DNA of 42,642 nucleotides, taken from positions 1 through 42,642 of the IMG/VR virus record IMGVR_UViG_3300037314_000074, one strand, 5' to 3'. Position numbers and translations under genes: made by a program. Shown here in pieces: positions 1 through 7,247 of this stretch (the first letter of the stretch is position 1; every line of letters begins with the position of its first letter). Below the pieces are notes generated by a model. It worked only from the letters and a program-made list of their open reading frames with translations. It searched no databases and had not been told where the DNA came from. Source of the stretch: a virus.

Positions 1-437
1 TGGCATACAATTTGAGGTATAGAACGTATGATTAGCTTACCGTATTCATCTATTGATTCAATGTAATTACCTTCTAGAATGCTTTCTATTTCATCAAAAC
101 GCTCTAAAAAGTATTCACTATCATTGTCGTATAAATCAAACACATTATATACCCATGTTGCACTTTTCTCGTGTTGACTCATTACAGCTGATTGGATAGT
201 GTTGTAATCTACTTGTTCCCAAGGATATCCTATAGTTATTTCTCCATCAAATGAATAGGTATCCATATCTAAATGATGGTACAAAAATTGTAGATGTTTA
301 TTTGGCAATAGTTTTAGTTTACGAGAGAATAGTCCCGTTTTACCCGCTAGTGCCCTAATTCCATCTATTTTTGGACTAATTACACAAGGTAACTTTACTT
401 CATCTGGTGTTACACTGCAAGCTAGCATTGGTTTCAT
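1..437 (-). CDS. ATP-dependent DNA ligase, partial (C-terminus beyond left edge)
   Basis: The reverse strand is open from an ATG at 437 to the window edge (about 145 residues). The protein has the nucleotidyltransferase motif KIDGIR near residues 23-28, where the lysine would form the ligase-AMP intermediate, and the motif FDGEI near residues 63-67. The order and spacing fit the adenylation domain of small T7-type phage ligases, which seal nicks during replication. The start is chosen because it lies just upstream of the conserved region and about 60 bases downstream of a sigma70-like promoter. The OB-fold domain would lie outside the window. An RNA ligase is possible but less likely given this motif context. 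Confidence 0.85.
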   Translation of the reverse strand, partial: MKPMLACSVTPDEVKLPCVISPKIDGIRALAGKTGLFSRKLKLLPNKHLQFLYHHLDMDTYSFDGEITIGYPWEQVDYNTIQSAVMSQHEKSATWVYNVFDLYDNDSEYFLERFDEIESILEGNYIESIDEYGKLIIRSIPQIVC

Positions 438-494
438 AATTTTAACCTTTTTTAGTCTTCATTTATAGTAGTTCTTTAATTTCAAACTATTTAC

Positions 495-523
495 ATAGTA
501 ACGTACCTATATTTAGATGTCAA
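495..523 (-). promoter_or_regulatory. sigma70-like early promoter of the ligase gene
   Basis: On the minus strand TTGACA (523-518) is followed by a 17-base spacer and TACTAT (500-495). Transcription would begin just upstream of the ligase ATG at 437. Confidence 0.7.
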
Positions 524-535
524 TAGGTACGCTAC
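498..535. promoter_or_regulatory. inverted repeat over the ligase promoter, candidate operator
   Basis: Arms at 498-510 (GTAACGTACCTAT) and 523-535 (ATAGGTACGCTAC) match at 12 of 13 positions around a 12-base centre. The repeat covers the -35 and touches the -10 of the ligase promoter and has no following T-run, so an operator is more likely than a terminator. Confidence 0.5.
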
Positions 536-544
536 CAAAATAGA

Positions 545-985
545 TTAAGGTTTGTAAATTAAAAGCATAGATTCTGATAAATTTTCTATATCAGTTTCAT
601 AAAATTCTTGTAAAAGGATCACTTGAACTGAATTAAAATCACAAGGGGAAAATTCCTCATTAATTTCTCCATCTTCATTAATATATTTATTCATATTTAC
701 ATAAAAATCAGATGGTAAATCATTTTCGTAGAATTTGAAAATATTACAATCACCTATAATAAGTTGAGCATGTTGATCGCAAATTCCATATTTTGCTCCC
801 GTATCTTCTAAATCTTCCTTAGTGAATTTATACAAATGTATAATAAGATGTATCATTAAACTTTCTGGATTATCTATAGAATATACAGATAAATTATCCA
901 AATCCTTTGGTAGTGAATTGATTACAAAATCTTTTTGTTTGTCTGATAAATTGCTTAATTTTTCTTTAAGTTTGAGTGTATCCAT
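545..985 (-). CDS. hypothetical protein, 146 aa
   Basis: The family is not recognised. The protein is acidic and mostly helical in appearance, with no signal peptide or membrane segment. Its start codon overlaps the 3' end of the upstream ThyA-like gene by 20 bases, so the two are probably cotranscribed and translationally coupled. It is followed by about 100 bases carrying the ligase promoter. A role in nucleotide metabolism is suggested only by position. Confidence 0.6.
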   Translation of the reverse strand: MDTLKLKEKLSNLSDKQKDFVINSLPKDLDNLSVYSIDNPESLMIHLIIHLYKFTKEDLEDTGAKYGICDQHAQLIIGDCNIFKFYENDLPSDFYVNMNKYINEDGEINEEFSPCDFNSVQVILLQEFYETDIENLSESMLLIYKP

Positions 986-2402
986 TTTTCTCCTTTGAAC
1001 ACCTGTATAATTCTACTGATAAGTATGCTATATGGCTAGAATCTAACCAATAACAATCATCTATAATTTCTGAAATCAACTTTTTGTGTGATTTACCTTT
1101 ATAGGTTTTTACTAATTCCTTAGTATCAGGATTTATACGTTCTACCTTGATTTCTTTATTTTCCCATTGTATCACAAAATCACCTACACTGTCATAGAAA
1201 TCTATATTTACTTCGGTATGATTAGAAATTAAATCATCAGCAGACTCGAAACAATCGTCGTATATATGGGCACTTAGGGAGTTAGTGCTAAAATAACCTA
1301 ACTGTAAATTCCAACCATTGCGACTATTTAATTCATCTAGTATATGTAATTGTAAATACCATAACCCAATTGCATTAGCTACCCATGCACCAAACATATC
1401 GTTACTGCGAAATAATGCATTTAGGTTTAAAGTATCTTCAGTTATGCGTACCCATATATGATTCAAACATGGAGATCCGCCTTTATCGTGATCGGCAGGA
1501 TCCCATAAATCGATAACGGCTGATGCTGCATCTGGTTCTATACTGAGCTTATTTATAATCTGTTCTATTTGATCGTAACCAAAATAAGACCGTATTCTCT
1601 GACCATAGGTGTATTTTACACCCTCTTTATACGGTGCATCATTTATTATTTGTGGTACATAATCCTTGATAAATTCTTCATCTACTGGCAACCATGGTTC
1701 ATAATCTACATCCCTATGAGTGGGGTTAATGACTACTGATAAATTGTAAGTTTCCTGCCATTTGCCATCATACCCAGTAGGTCTTAAAATACCTGTTTTA
1801 CGAATGTATTTTAAAACCTTGATCCATGCATTCTTGATTTTAGTATCTCGAATAACCCCTGAAACTTTATCACCTGGTAATATGTTAGATGGTTGCTCTT
1901 TTAACTTAATTATTTCTGGCTTACGTATGATACTGGGATAATAGTCAACTGCAATATTAGCACTTTGCACTAATTCTTTTAGTTTATCTATGTCATGGCA
2001 TACAACTGATTTTACTTTTTTAGCTAGTAATTGGATTTTATCGTATGGTATTTCCTTAGATAAATATCCTATTACTTTATTTTCGTCATTTTTAATACCC
2101 CACTTATTTCCAGCATCACTAATATTGCCTTTTAAAGCATTTTCAGCAGCAACTACACTCATGCTGTTTTTGTCTTCTTTAGTACTTTCCAGTAGTACTA
2201 CATAATTTATATGGGCATTATACAGGAGATTACAAATTAAAAAATCTATTCCCCTAGATGGTGAATATAGGTTACCAATAGCTGCATATTTTGACTCATC
2301 TAAATGTTTAGATACTACTTTTGCTGGTGACCAACCAGTTACAACCAGCACATCCCCTTTACCATATAATAGTTGATTTTTCTTATATAACGGTTTATAC
2401 AT
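966..2402 (-). CDS. thymidylate synthase-like protein with MtrA-like N-terminal domain
   Basis: Residues 270-385 look like the ThyA fold: a YGQR motif (266-269), an SPC motif with a candidate nucleophile Cys312, an RSND motif (332-335) matching the phosphate-binding RSxD of ThyA, and an AHIYDD motif (378-383) matching the D-x-HIY region. Residues 15-125 resemble the MtrA-like domain (DUF4346 type) found at the N-terminus of archaeal-type ThyA-like proteins, with GNLYSPSRGI and LLESTKED blocks. The likely reaction is methylation of dUMP to dTMP, or hydroxymethylation of a pyrimidine nucleotide; the sequence does not decide between them. It has its own sigma70-like promoter. With the RNR gene it would supply deoxynucleotides for replication. 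Confidence 0.75.
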   Translation of the reverse strand: MYKPLYKKNQLLYGKGDVLVVTGWSPAKVVSKHLDESKYAAIGNLYSPSRGIDFLICNLLYNAHINYVVLLESTKEDKNSMSVVAAENALKGNISDAGNKWGIKNDENKVIGYLSKEIPYDKIQLLAKKVKSVVCHDIDKLKELVQSANIAVDYYPSIIRKPEIIKLKEQPSNILPGDKVSGVIRDTKIKNAWIKVLKYIRKTGILRPTGYDGKWQETYNLSVVINPTHRDVDYEPWLPVDEEFIKDYVPQIINDAPYKEGVKYTYGQRIRSYFGYDQIEQIINKLSIEPDAASAVIDLWDPADHDKGGSPCLNHIWVRITEDTLNLNALFRSNDMFGAWVANAIGLWYLQLHILDELNSRNGWNLQLGYFSTNSLSAHIYDDCFESADDLISNHTEVNIDFYDSVGDFVIQWENKEIKVERINPDTKELVKTYKGKSHKKLISEIIDDCYWLDSSHIAYLSVELYRCSKEKNGYTQT

Positions 2403-2434
2403 AATACTCCATTTAAATTTAACTACCTATTTCT

Positions 2435-2463
2435 ATTCTACCTATTTATAAACATATTGTCAA
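2435..2463 (-). promoter_or_regulatory. sigma70-like promoter of the ThyA-like gene
   Basis: Minus-strand TTGACA (2463-2458), a 17-base spacer and TAGAAT (2440-2435) lie about 35 bases upstream of the ATG at 2402. Confidence 0.7.
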
Positions 2464-2644
2464 TCTAGGGTTACAACCTGTAATAGGCTATTTACATTAT
2501 AGCCAGATCAACCCTTTACGTCAACCTATTTCTAATTAAATTTATTTATACATAATAAATTTTCTATAAATTTTTCTTAATGATACCCTTATAACTAAAT
2601 TAATTTCAGACATACAGGGAATTATATGGATTTTAGGATAGGTA

Positions 2645-2695
2645 TTGACAGTGCTAAATAAATGTGCGATTTTGTAAATGTAGCGTTCAAACAAC
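2645..2695 (+). promoter_or_regulatory. promoter and repeated leader of a small early gene
   Basis: TTGACA at 2645-2650 is followed 31 bases from its first base by AAATGTAGCGTTCAAACAAC (2676-2695). The same 20-mer occurs at 21957-21976, at almost the same distance from a TTGACA. The -10 here is weak. The shared leader marks the transcript start region and argues for translation start at 2701. Confidence 0.5.
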
Positions 2696-2700
2696 ACATT

Positions 2701-2919
2701 ATGTTTATCACTTACGAACACATCATTACCGAGATGAAAACCAACCACGGAGAACAGCTAAGCAAAATTTTGAACAAGGATTCAAACCAAAATCCTGAAA
2801 CACGCACTCTCAATATAGCTTTCGACATCTGGATGTATTGGGACAATGAAATTTGCTTAGGCGAGATTACACAGGCTCAGGCTTGTGTAGCCGCCCACTT
2901 TCTTAAAGACCTAAGCTAA
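2701..2919 (+). CDS. small early protein, 72 aa, paralogue of the gene at 3216-3419
   Basis: The ATG at 2701 is preferred over one at 2662 because the latter would lie within the promoter and leader region. The N-terminal part shares the pattern HxITxxKTNxGEQLSKIL with the convergent gene at 3216-3419, and the DNA beneath it is a 35-base near-perfect inverted repeat (2737-2771 and 3355-3389). The C-terminal part is also alignable (EITQAQA against SISASQA). Function unknown. A strong terminator follows directly. Confidence 0.65.
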   Translation: MFITYEHIITEMKTNHGEQLSKILNKDSNQNPETRTLNIAFDIWMYWDNEICLGEITQAQACVAAHFLKDLS

Positions 2920-2929
2920 ACCACACACA

Positions 2930-2966
2930 TACCCCGGAGTTTCCGGGGTATTTAAATACCTTTTTT
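2930..2966 (+). terminator. Rho-independent terminator
   Basis: A perfect 9-bp stem TACCCCGGA / TCCGGGGTA with loop GTT (2930-2950) is followed by an AT-rich stretch ending in six Ts (2961-2966). It ends the plus-strand gene at 2701-2919. Confidence 0.85.
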
Positions 2967-3009
2967 ATGCCCTAAGTACACACCTGGGTATTTATTTGTT
3001 TCCATTAGT

Positions 3010-3066
3010 CCAAAAATTTTGGGTCATTTTGGTTAATCTACTATCTTTTATATGGTATCAACCCTA
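3010..3066. repeat. dispersed intergenic repeat, copy 1
   Basis: The copy contains AAAATTTTGGGTCATTTTGG followed about 20 bases later by TGGTATCAACCCTAA. It matches the copy at 3650-3707 and more loosely those at 16279, 41957 and 42600. Function unknown. Confidence 0.55.
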
Positions 3067-3130
3067 AGCAAATATAAAGCTTATTTTGATGCCAAATTTT
3101 AGAAGTAATAAACTATAAGTATAATTACCA

Positions 3131-3196
3131 AGATCCATATTAAGATCTACACTAGGATCCACATTAGGATCCTAATATAGATTTTAATGTGGATCC
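3131..3196. repeat. 12-bp iteron-like direct repeats plus an inverted copy
   Basis: Four head-to-tail 12-bp units start at 3131, 3143, 3155 and 3167 (AGATCCATATTA, AGATCTACACTA, GGATCCACATTA, GGATCCTAATAT). The third has a perfect inverted match, TAATGTGGATCC, at 3185-3196. The array sits between convergent genes. Such arrays can bind replication or partition proteins, or it may simply form the 3' hairpin of the minus-strand gene. Confidence 0.55.
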
Positions 3197-3215
3197 TTTC
3201 CCCCCTAGTTTGTGG

Positions 3216-3419
3216 TTACAGTTCGTCTTCAGAGTAGCCACATTGACGTTTCAGTTCCGTTGCTATCTCTAGTGCTTGGCTTGCTGAAATGGAGTCATCT
3301 ATCAAGAGGTCTTGAATTTCGTCTGCGATAAACATTGTGTTTGAGTGCTGTTTTAAAATTTTGCTTAGCTGTTCTCCGTAGTTGGTTTTAAGGTCTGTGA
3401 TATAGTGTTGAATGTTCAT
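3216..3419 (-). CDS. small early protein, 67 aa, paralogue of the gene at 2701-2919
   Basis: The protein shares HYITDLKTNYGEQLSKIL with its convergent paralogue. It is acidic and helical in appearance with no recognised domain. It has its own sigma70-like promoter, and its leader (a GTCAATAAACAAGGCAAAC block before the ATG) closely matches that of the gene at 3756-4103. Function unknown; it may be one of several small host-takeover proteins. Confidence 0.65.
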   Translation of the reverse strand: MNIQHYITDLKTNYGEQLSKILKQHSNTMFIADEIQDLLIDDSISASQALEIATELKRQCGYSEDEL

Positions 3420-3450
3420 GGCGTTTGCCTTGTTTATTGACTACAATTCT

Positions 3451-3479
3451 ATAATGGCACACTTGTCTCATACTGTCAA
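3451..3479 (-). promoter_or_regulatory. sigma70-like promoter for gene 3216-3419
   Basis: Minus-strand TTGACA (3479-3474), a 17-base spacer and CATTAT (3456-3451). Confidence 0.6.
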
Positions 3480-3649
3480 CACTTACCAAAAATCTCTTAA
3501 ACCATCTGTATGACTGTATTTAGATACTACAGGTACCTTTAGATATACAAAATTTATAAAAATTTTTATAGATAAATTTTAATTATTAGGATCCTAGTAA
3601 TGTATAAAGTTGGCACAAACTAAACCATACTAGTATGATTAAATAGCTT

Positions 3650-3707
3650 CTAAAATTTTGGGTCATTTTGGCTTTAAATTTAAACATCAGGTGGTATATA
3701 TCCTAAA
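3650..3707. repeat. dispersed intergenic repeat, copy 2
   Basis: CTAAAATTTTGGGTCATTTT is followed by TAAACATCAGGTGGTATATA and TCCTAA. It shares its first block with copy 1 and its last block (GGTGGTAT-ATCCTAA) with the copy at 41957-42002. Confidence 0.6.
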
Positions 3708-3724
3708 TGGCATACAAACTTAAT

Positions 3725-3748
3725 ACACCCCCTGAATTTAGGGGGTGT
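3725..3748 (-). terminator. terminator-like hairpin
   Basis: A perfect 9-bp stem ACACCCCCT / AGGGGGTGT with a 6-base loop lies just after the stop codon of the minus-strand gene at 3756-4103. The following T-run is weak. Confidence 0.65.
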
Positions 3749-3755
3749 GTGGTGG

Positions 3756-4103
3756 TTAGCTTATGTAGACGGTCCAGCTTTCCGATTTATTGTGGTCGAA
3801 GAATTCTCCGAAATGCTGGTCTAAAAAAGCCTCTTGAGTTTCAGGGTCATCTAGGGTAAAAAGGTCTTCTAGATTGGGAGAGTTATAGGTGAGAATACCG
3901 TCTACAACGTCTTCTAAAGGGTCATCAGAATCTTGGTCTGTTTCGTCTATTAGTTCAGGTGCTTGATTTTTGATAGCTTTGCGAGTCTTCTCTAGCAGGG
4001 AGTTAATCGCGATATCTTCAGCTTCAGTTGTGCTTAGGGTTTTGCTGTAATTGATTGTGATTTCGATTTGGATTGTTGGGTTTGTGTGAAGTGTGTAAAG
4101 CAT
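3756..4103 (-). CDS. acidic hypothetical protein, 115 aa
   Basis: No family recognised. The central part (about residues 50-70) is rich in Asp and Glu. The gene stands alone with its own promoter and terminator hairpin. Its untranslated leader closely resembles that of the neighbouring gene at 3216-3419, which suggests coordinated early expression or common ancestry of the leader. Confidence 0.65.
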   Translation of the reverse strand: MLYTLHTNPTIQIEITINYSKTLSTTEAEDIAINSLLEKTRKAIKNQAPELIDETDQDSDDPLEDVVDGILTYNSPNLEDLFTLDDPETQEAFLDQHFGEFFDHNKSESWTVYIS

Positions 4104-4137
4104 GGTGTGTTTGCCTTGATTTATTGATTACATTTTC

Positions 4138-4166
4138 ATAATAGCCCCTATACACTCTACTGTCAA
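4138..4166 (-). promoter_or_regulatory. sigma70-like promoter for gene 3756-4103
   Basis: Minus-strand TTGACA (4166-4161), a 17-base spacer and TATTAT (4143-4138). Confidence 0.75.
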
Positions 4167-4261
4167 TACCCTTTAAAAATCTATTAAACGCTCATGTACA
4201 CTGAATCTTAGTCTAATCTATACTATATCATAAATAAAATTTATGGAAAATTTATTTCCAA

Positions 4262-4915
4262 TCAAATTATACAATCTTCTATAAATTTTCTAATCTCTTC
4301 TATGTGATTGTTCATTTTATTTAGTGGGATAAAATCATAGGATCCAATTGTTATCACACCTAGTATTAAATTTTCTTTATAAATTGGTAGATGGTATATA
4401 TACTCATTAAATATATAATCAGGTCTAGTGTTCTCATCTTCATCTGTTGAAATTTTGTACGCTTTTCTACTTATAAGTACAGGATCATCTAAATTTTTCC
4501 AAGGTGGTTCCTTTAATCTAAAATAAATACACTCCCATCTAATTTTGGTTAAATGGTATCCATGGTCTGATATTTCTCCATTGTGTAATATACCTATCAT
4601 TCCCCAATTTAATTGCAATTCATTTACCACTTCTCTGATTTTTTCATAAAGTTTATTTTTTTGATGGTTATTTATACCTAAAATTGGATTATCACTAACT
4701 TTAGATTCAAACCATGGTAAAAAACTTAGTAAATAACTCATTGCATTCACAAAGTTACTAGCTAAGATAGCAGGCTTTATTGCGTATCTTACGATCAATG
4801 GAGTAATTATAATTAGTAGCGTTGAAACTTCAGCTAAATTAGTAGGTATATCAATATTATCTATATTTATTTTTTCATCTTCTTTGATTTCAGTGTTTTC
4901 AGTGTTTTTACTCAT
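4262..4915 (-). CDS. membrane-anchored protein with possible GAF-like domain, 217 aa
   Basis: The N-terminus is charged and cytoplasmic in appearance. Residues 27-67 are hydrophobic and could form one or two membrane segments. Residues 85-217 alternate strands and helices and end with an LGVITIGSY-like strand, reminiscent of GAF or sensor domains; this is a weak structural impression, not a confirmed match. It lies downstream of the 689-residue gene on the same strand, separated by a hairpin, so it may be a second, attenuated cistron of that operon. Possible roles include sensing a host signal at the membrane. Confidence 0.6.
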   Translation of the reverse strand: MSKNTENTEIKEDEKINIDNIDIPTNLAEVSTLLIIITPLIVRYAIKPAILASNFVNAMSYLLSFLPWFESKVSDNPILGINNHQKNKLYEKIREVVNELQLNWGMIGILHNGEISDHGYHLTKIRWECIYFRLKEPPWKNLDDPVLISRKAYKISTDEDENTRPDYIFNEYIYHLPIYKENLILGVITIGSYDFIPLNKMNNHIEEIRKFIEDCII

Positions 4916-4941
4916 TTTGTTTAAACTCCTATTTATAGATG

Positions 4942-4980
4942 GAGAGAGAGAAAGATTAGATGTATTCCTTCCTCTCTCTC
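4942..4980 (-). terminator. hairpin between two operon genes, attenuator candidate
   Basis: A purine-rich arm (GAGAGAGAGGAAGG on the minus strand) can pair with CTTTCTCTCTCTC about 12 bases later, just after the stop codon of the upstream gene. No strong T-run follows, so partial termination or mRNA stabilisation is more likely than full termination. Confidence 0.45.
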
Positions 4981-4988
4981 GTTGTTCT

Positions 4989-7058
4989 TTAATCTCTAGG
5001 GGGTAAAGTTGAAATACTGTTCATTTTGTTTAGAACTTCATTTCTCAAACTATCTGCTAATTTATAATCTTGTATAAATTCGCTCAAATCCTCTAATGGA
5101 CATACTATAGTCGCTTTATACTCATTCTCTGTATCTTGGTCTACTAGTTGTTCTAAGATTTTAGTATTAGTTATTGCTGGAGTAATTGGCATCACCCATC
5201 CCTTTTGACTTTGAAACCTATTTATGTATTCAATAGCTGGGATGTAATCTATAGATCCTGTAATAGGCATCAAATCATACTTACATAGAAAGTCTTTAAT
5301 TAATTCTACTTGATTTTCATCCTTTTGCACAATTTGGTATTCTTTAAACGCTTGATAGAATTTCCTTTGCAAACAAATCTCCATAAAATCTTCAATAGAT
5401 ATTTGCTTACTATCTAGTTTTTTAGCGTAATCTTTAACTAAATCGTAGGTGTTCTCTCCATCATAAGGAGTTAACATCATTAGAAGTTCTTTTAATACAT
5501 GGTAATGAGGGTGATTATAACCTTTTTCTTTATTAATGTAGTTATATTGATCGGAGTAAATTTCAGGATTTTTACTACCTTCTATACAGTCTTTAATACT
5601 CCTATTGTCTTCTTTTTTATCTAGTAATGAATGAAACCCATAAGTACCCAAACCATTATAGTAAGTTAATTGGTCCTTTTTATTTTCTAAAGAGTAAGCC
5701 AAACCAGAATAATCGTAATCACTTGGTCTATGAAATGGACTAAGACTAGATGGCTTAAGTGATTTATTCTTTTTAGTAAGCATCTTGTTGATGATCTTGT
5801 TATCTGGTTGCTCATCTAATCCTATTGGATAACCTGTAAACAACCAATTACGGTAACGTAATTTATCGAATTTCAATTTATACGATAATGGATTAATTTT
5901 TTCTCGTAATTTACTTGCACTTTCTTCATACGTGTTATCAATATCGGGTTCAAATTTTGATAGAAAAGACCATGCTCGTCTTAAAAGTAAATCCTCAACA
6001 CAATTTAATGTTGCTGCATATAGTAAATTTTTCTTACTCTCGTATTCCCATCCTGTAATCCATTCATTTGTTGTAAACATTTCTGATTTGTCTATCTTAT
6101 CTAGTATTTTATATAATTTACTTTCATCATTTATCCTTAAATTAGTATTAGTTTTCAATTGGTTAATATATGAATTCCATTCTTCATTTTCCATATCTGA
6201 TACATAAGGAGTATCTAAAATTTCAAGACTCTGTATGTTGTTTAATGGATGCCCTGTTGCTGGCTCTTTACAAATGTTATTGCTGTTAAAAACATCGGTA
6301 TTACGAGAGATCCGAATAACCTTTTTACCAGTCCATTCATTGACATCAAGTTTAGTAATATGATCTTGATTTAATTCTTCTTTTTCTAAAAGATGTTTTG
6401 TATGCCTAGTATAAATCGGTTTATATTTATTACGATTTTTAAATAAACTTTCATCTTCTGAAACAGCTGTATCATCAGTTGCTAAATACTTCTCATGAAT
6501 ACTATCAGCTATTGCTTGGGTTTTATTCCTGAAATCATTTATATCTTCATTGTTTTGTACTTCTACAATGTCTTCTTTTTTGGTGCTTCCATCTTCAATT
6601 TCATCCCAAACAGAGTGATGTAGAATAGATTTCAATGTTTCTGTATTTTCAGCCGGGGGACTTTTAACCACTAAATCTTTACCAATATTACTGGGAACTT
6701 TAATTAGTGAAAATAGGTTATCAACTTGTTTATCTGTAAAGTTTTTCATAAAGCTAAATAGATTTTTAAACCAAGTAAATTTTCTTATAGTGAAACGTAC
6801 CATATCCGGTGATGTACTTTCCCGCATACTACCATATATAAACAGATTATATATACCTAGGAAAAACAATTTAATACCTAATTCACTATCTAGCCCATAT
6901 TTTGATAACTCATCATAATCAAAATTTGGCAAATCACTATTTTCTACTTCATTTTCTAGATTAGTTAATTGATCTTTTTCTAATTGGTACGACTGATATA
7001 GTTTATTAATAGTAAATTGGATTGATTCTACTGTGTTTTTGTTTAGTTTAGTAGCCAT
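4989..7058 (-). CDS. large hypothetical early protein, 689 aa
   Basis: No family is recognised. The protein is hydrophilic and rich in Lys, Asn, Asp and Tyr, with no convincing membrane segment or signal peptide. Residues 120-210 are low in complexity and probably flexible; residues 290-640 look globular and mostly helical. It follows three near-identical tandem sigma70-like promoters, so it should be strongly expressed by host RNA polymerase early in infection. That is unusual for a gene of this size in this window and makes it a candidate host-interaction or replication protein. Confidence 0.7.
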   Translation of the reverse strand: MATKLNKNTVESIQFTINKLYQSYQLEKDQLTNLENEVENSDLPNFDYDELSKYGLDSELGIKLFFLGIYNLFIYGSMRESTSPDMVRFTIRKFTWFKNLFSFMKNFTDKQVDNLFSLIKVPSNIGKDLVVKSPPAENTETLKSILHHSVWDEIEDGSTKKEDIVEVQNNEDINDFRNKTQAIADSIHEKYLATDDTAVSEDESLFKNRNKYKPIYTRHTKHLLEKEELNQDHITKLDVNEWTGKKVIRISRNTDVFNSNNICKEPATGHPLNNIQSLEILDTPYVSDMENEEWNSYINQLKTNTNLRINDESKLYKILDKIDKSEMFTTNEWITGWEYESKKNLLYAATLNCVEDLLLRRAWSFLSKFEPDIDNTYEESASKLREKINPLSYKLKFDKLRYRNWLFTGYPIGLDEQPDNKIINKMLTKKNKSLKPSSLSPFHRPSDYDYSGLAYSLENKKDQLTYYNGLGTYGFHSLLDKKEDNRSIKDCIEGSKNPEIYSDQYNYINKEKGYNHPHYHVLKELLMMLTPYDGENTYDLVKDYAKKLDSKQISIEDFMEICLQRKFYQAFKEYQIVQKDENQVELIKDFLCKYDLMPITGSIDYIPAIEYINRFQSQKGWVMPITPAITNTKILEQLVDQDTENEYKATIVCPLEDLSEFIQDYKLADSLRNEVLNKMNSISTLPPRD

Positions 7059-7087
7059 TGATGAAACTCCTTTAGTAGCCTATTTTC

Positions 7088-7247
7088 AATATAGCGTACT
7101 CTTAACTGGATGTCAAGAGTGAAATTAAATTTACAACCTATTTTTAGTATAGCGTACTCTTAACTGGATGTCAAGGCTATGTCTAAAAAATTTGGTTGTA
7201 AATTTGCAACCTATTTCTAGTATAGCGTGCCCTTAATCAGATGTCAA
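7088..7247 (-). promoter_or_regulatory. array of three tandem sigma70-like promoters
   Basis: Three minus-strand promoters point at the 689-residue gene: TTGACA 7116-7111 with TATATT 7093-7088; TTGACA 7174-7169 with TATACT 7151-7146; TTGACA 7247-7242 with TATACT 7224-7219. All have 17-base spacers, and the spacer sequence is identical in two of them. Each is followed by a similar AAATAGG-type initial transcribed sequence. The most upstream -35 overlaps the TGA stop of the nuclease gene. Confidence 0.8.

Larger units (their letters stand above)
3420..3755. other. gene-free interval with promoter, repeat and terminator
   Basis: From left to right this interval holds the promoter of the gene at 3216-3419, an AT-rich inverted repeat (AAAATTTAT / ATAAATTTT near 3548-3576), a TAGGATCCTA palindrome near 3592, dispersed repeat copy 2 and the terminator hairpin of the gene at 3756-4103. 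No ORF is convincing. Confidence 0.5.

Noticed and set aside
2542-2748. Minus-strand ORF of 68 residues upstream of the gene at 2701
   Set aside because: It overlaps the plus-strand promoter, leader and coding region and lacks a ribosome binding site and promoter.
3202-3221. CCCCTAGTT facing plus, resembling the late promoter core
   Set aside because: It points into the antisense side of the gene at 3216-3419, no suitable -10 follows at 11 bases, and no plus-strand gene lies downstream.
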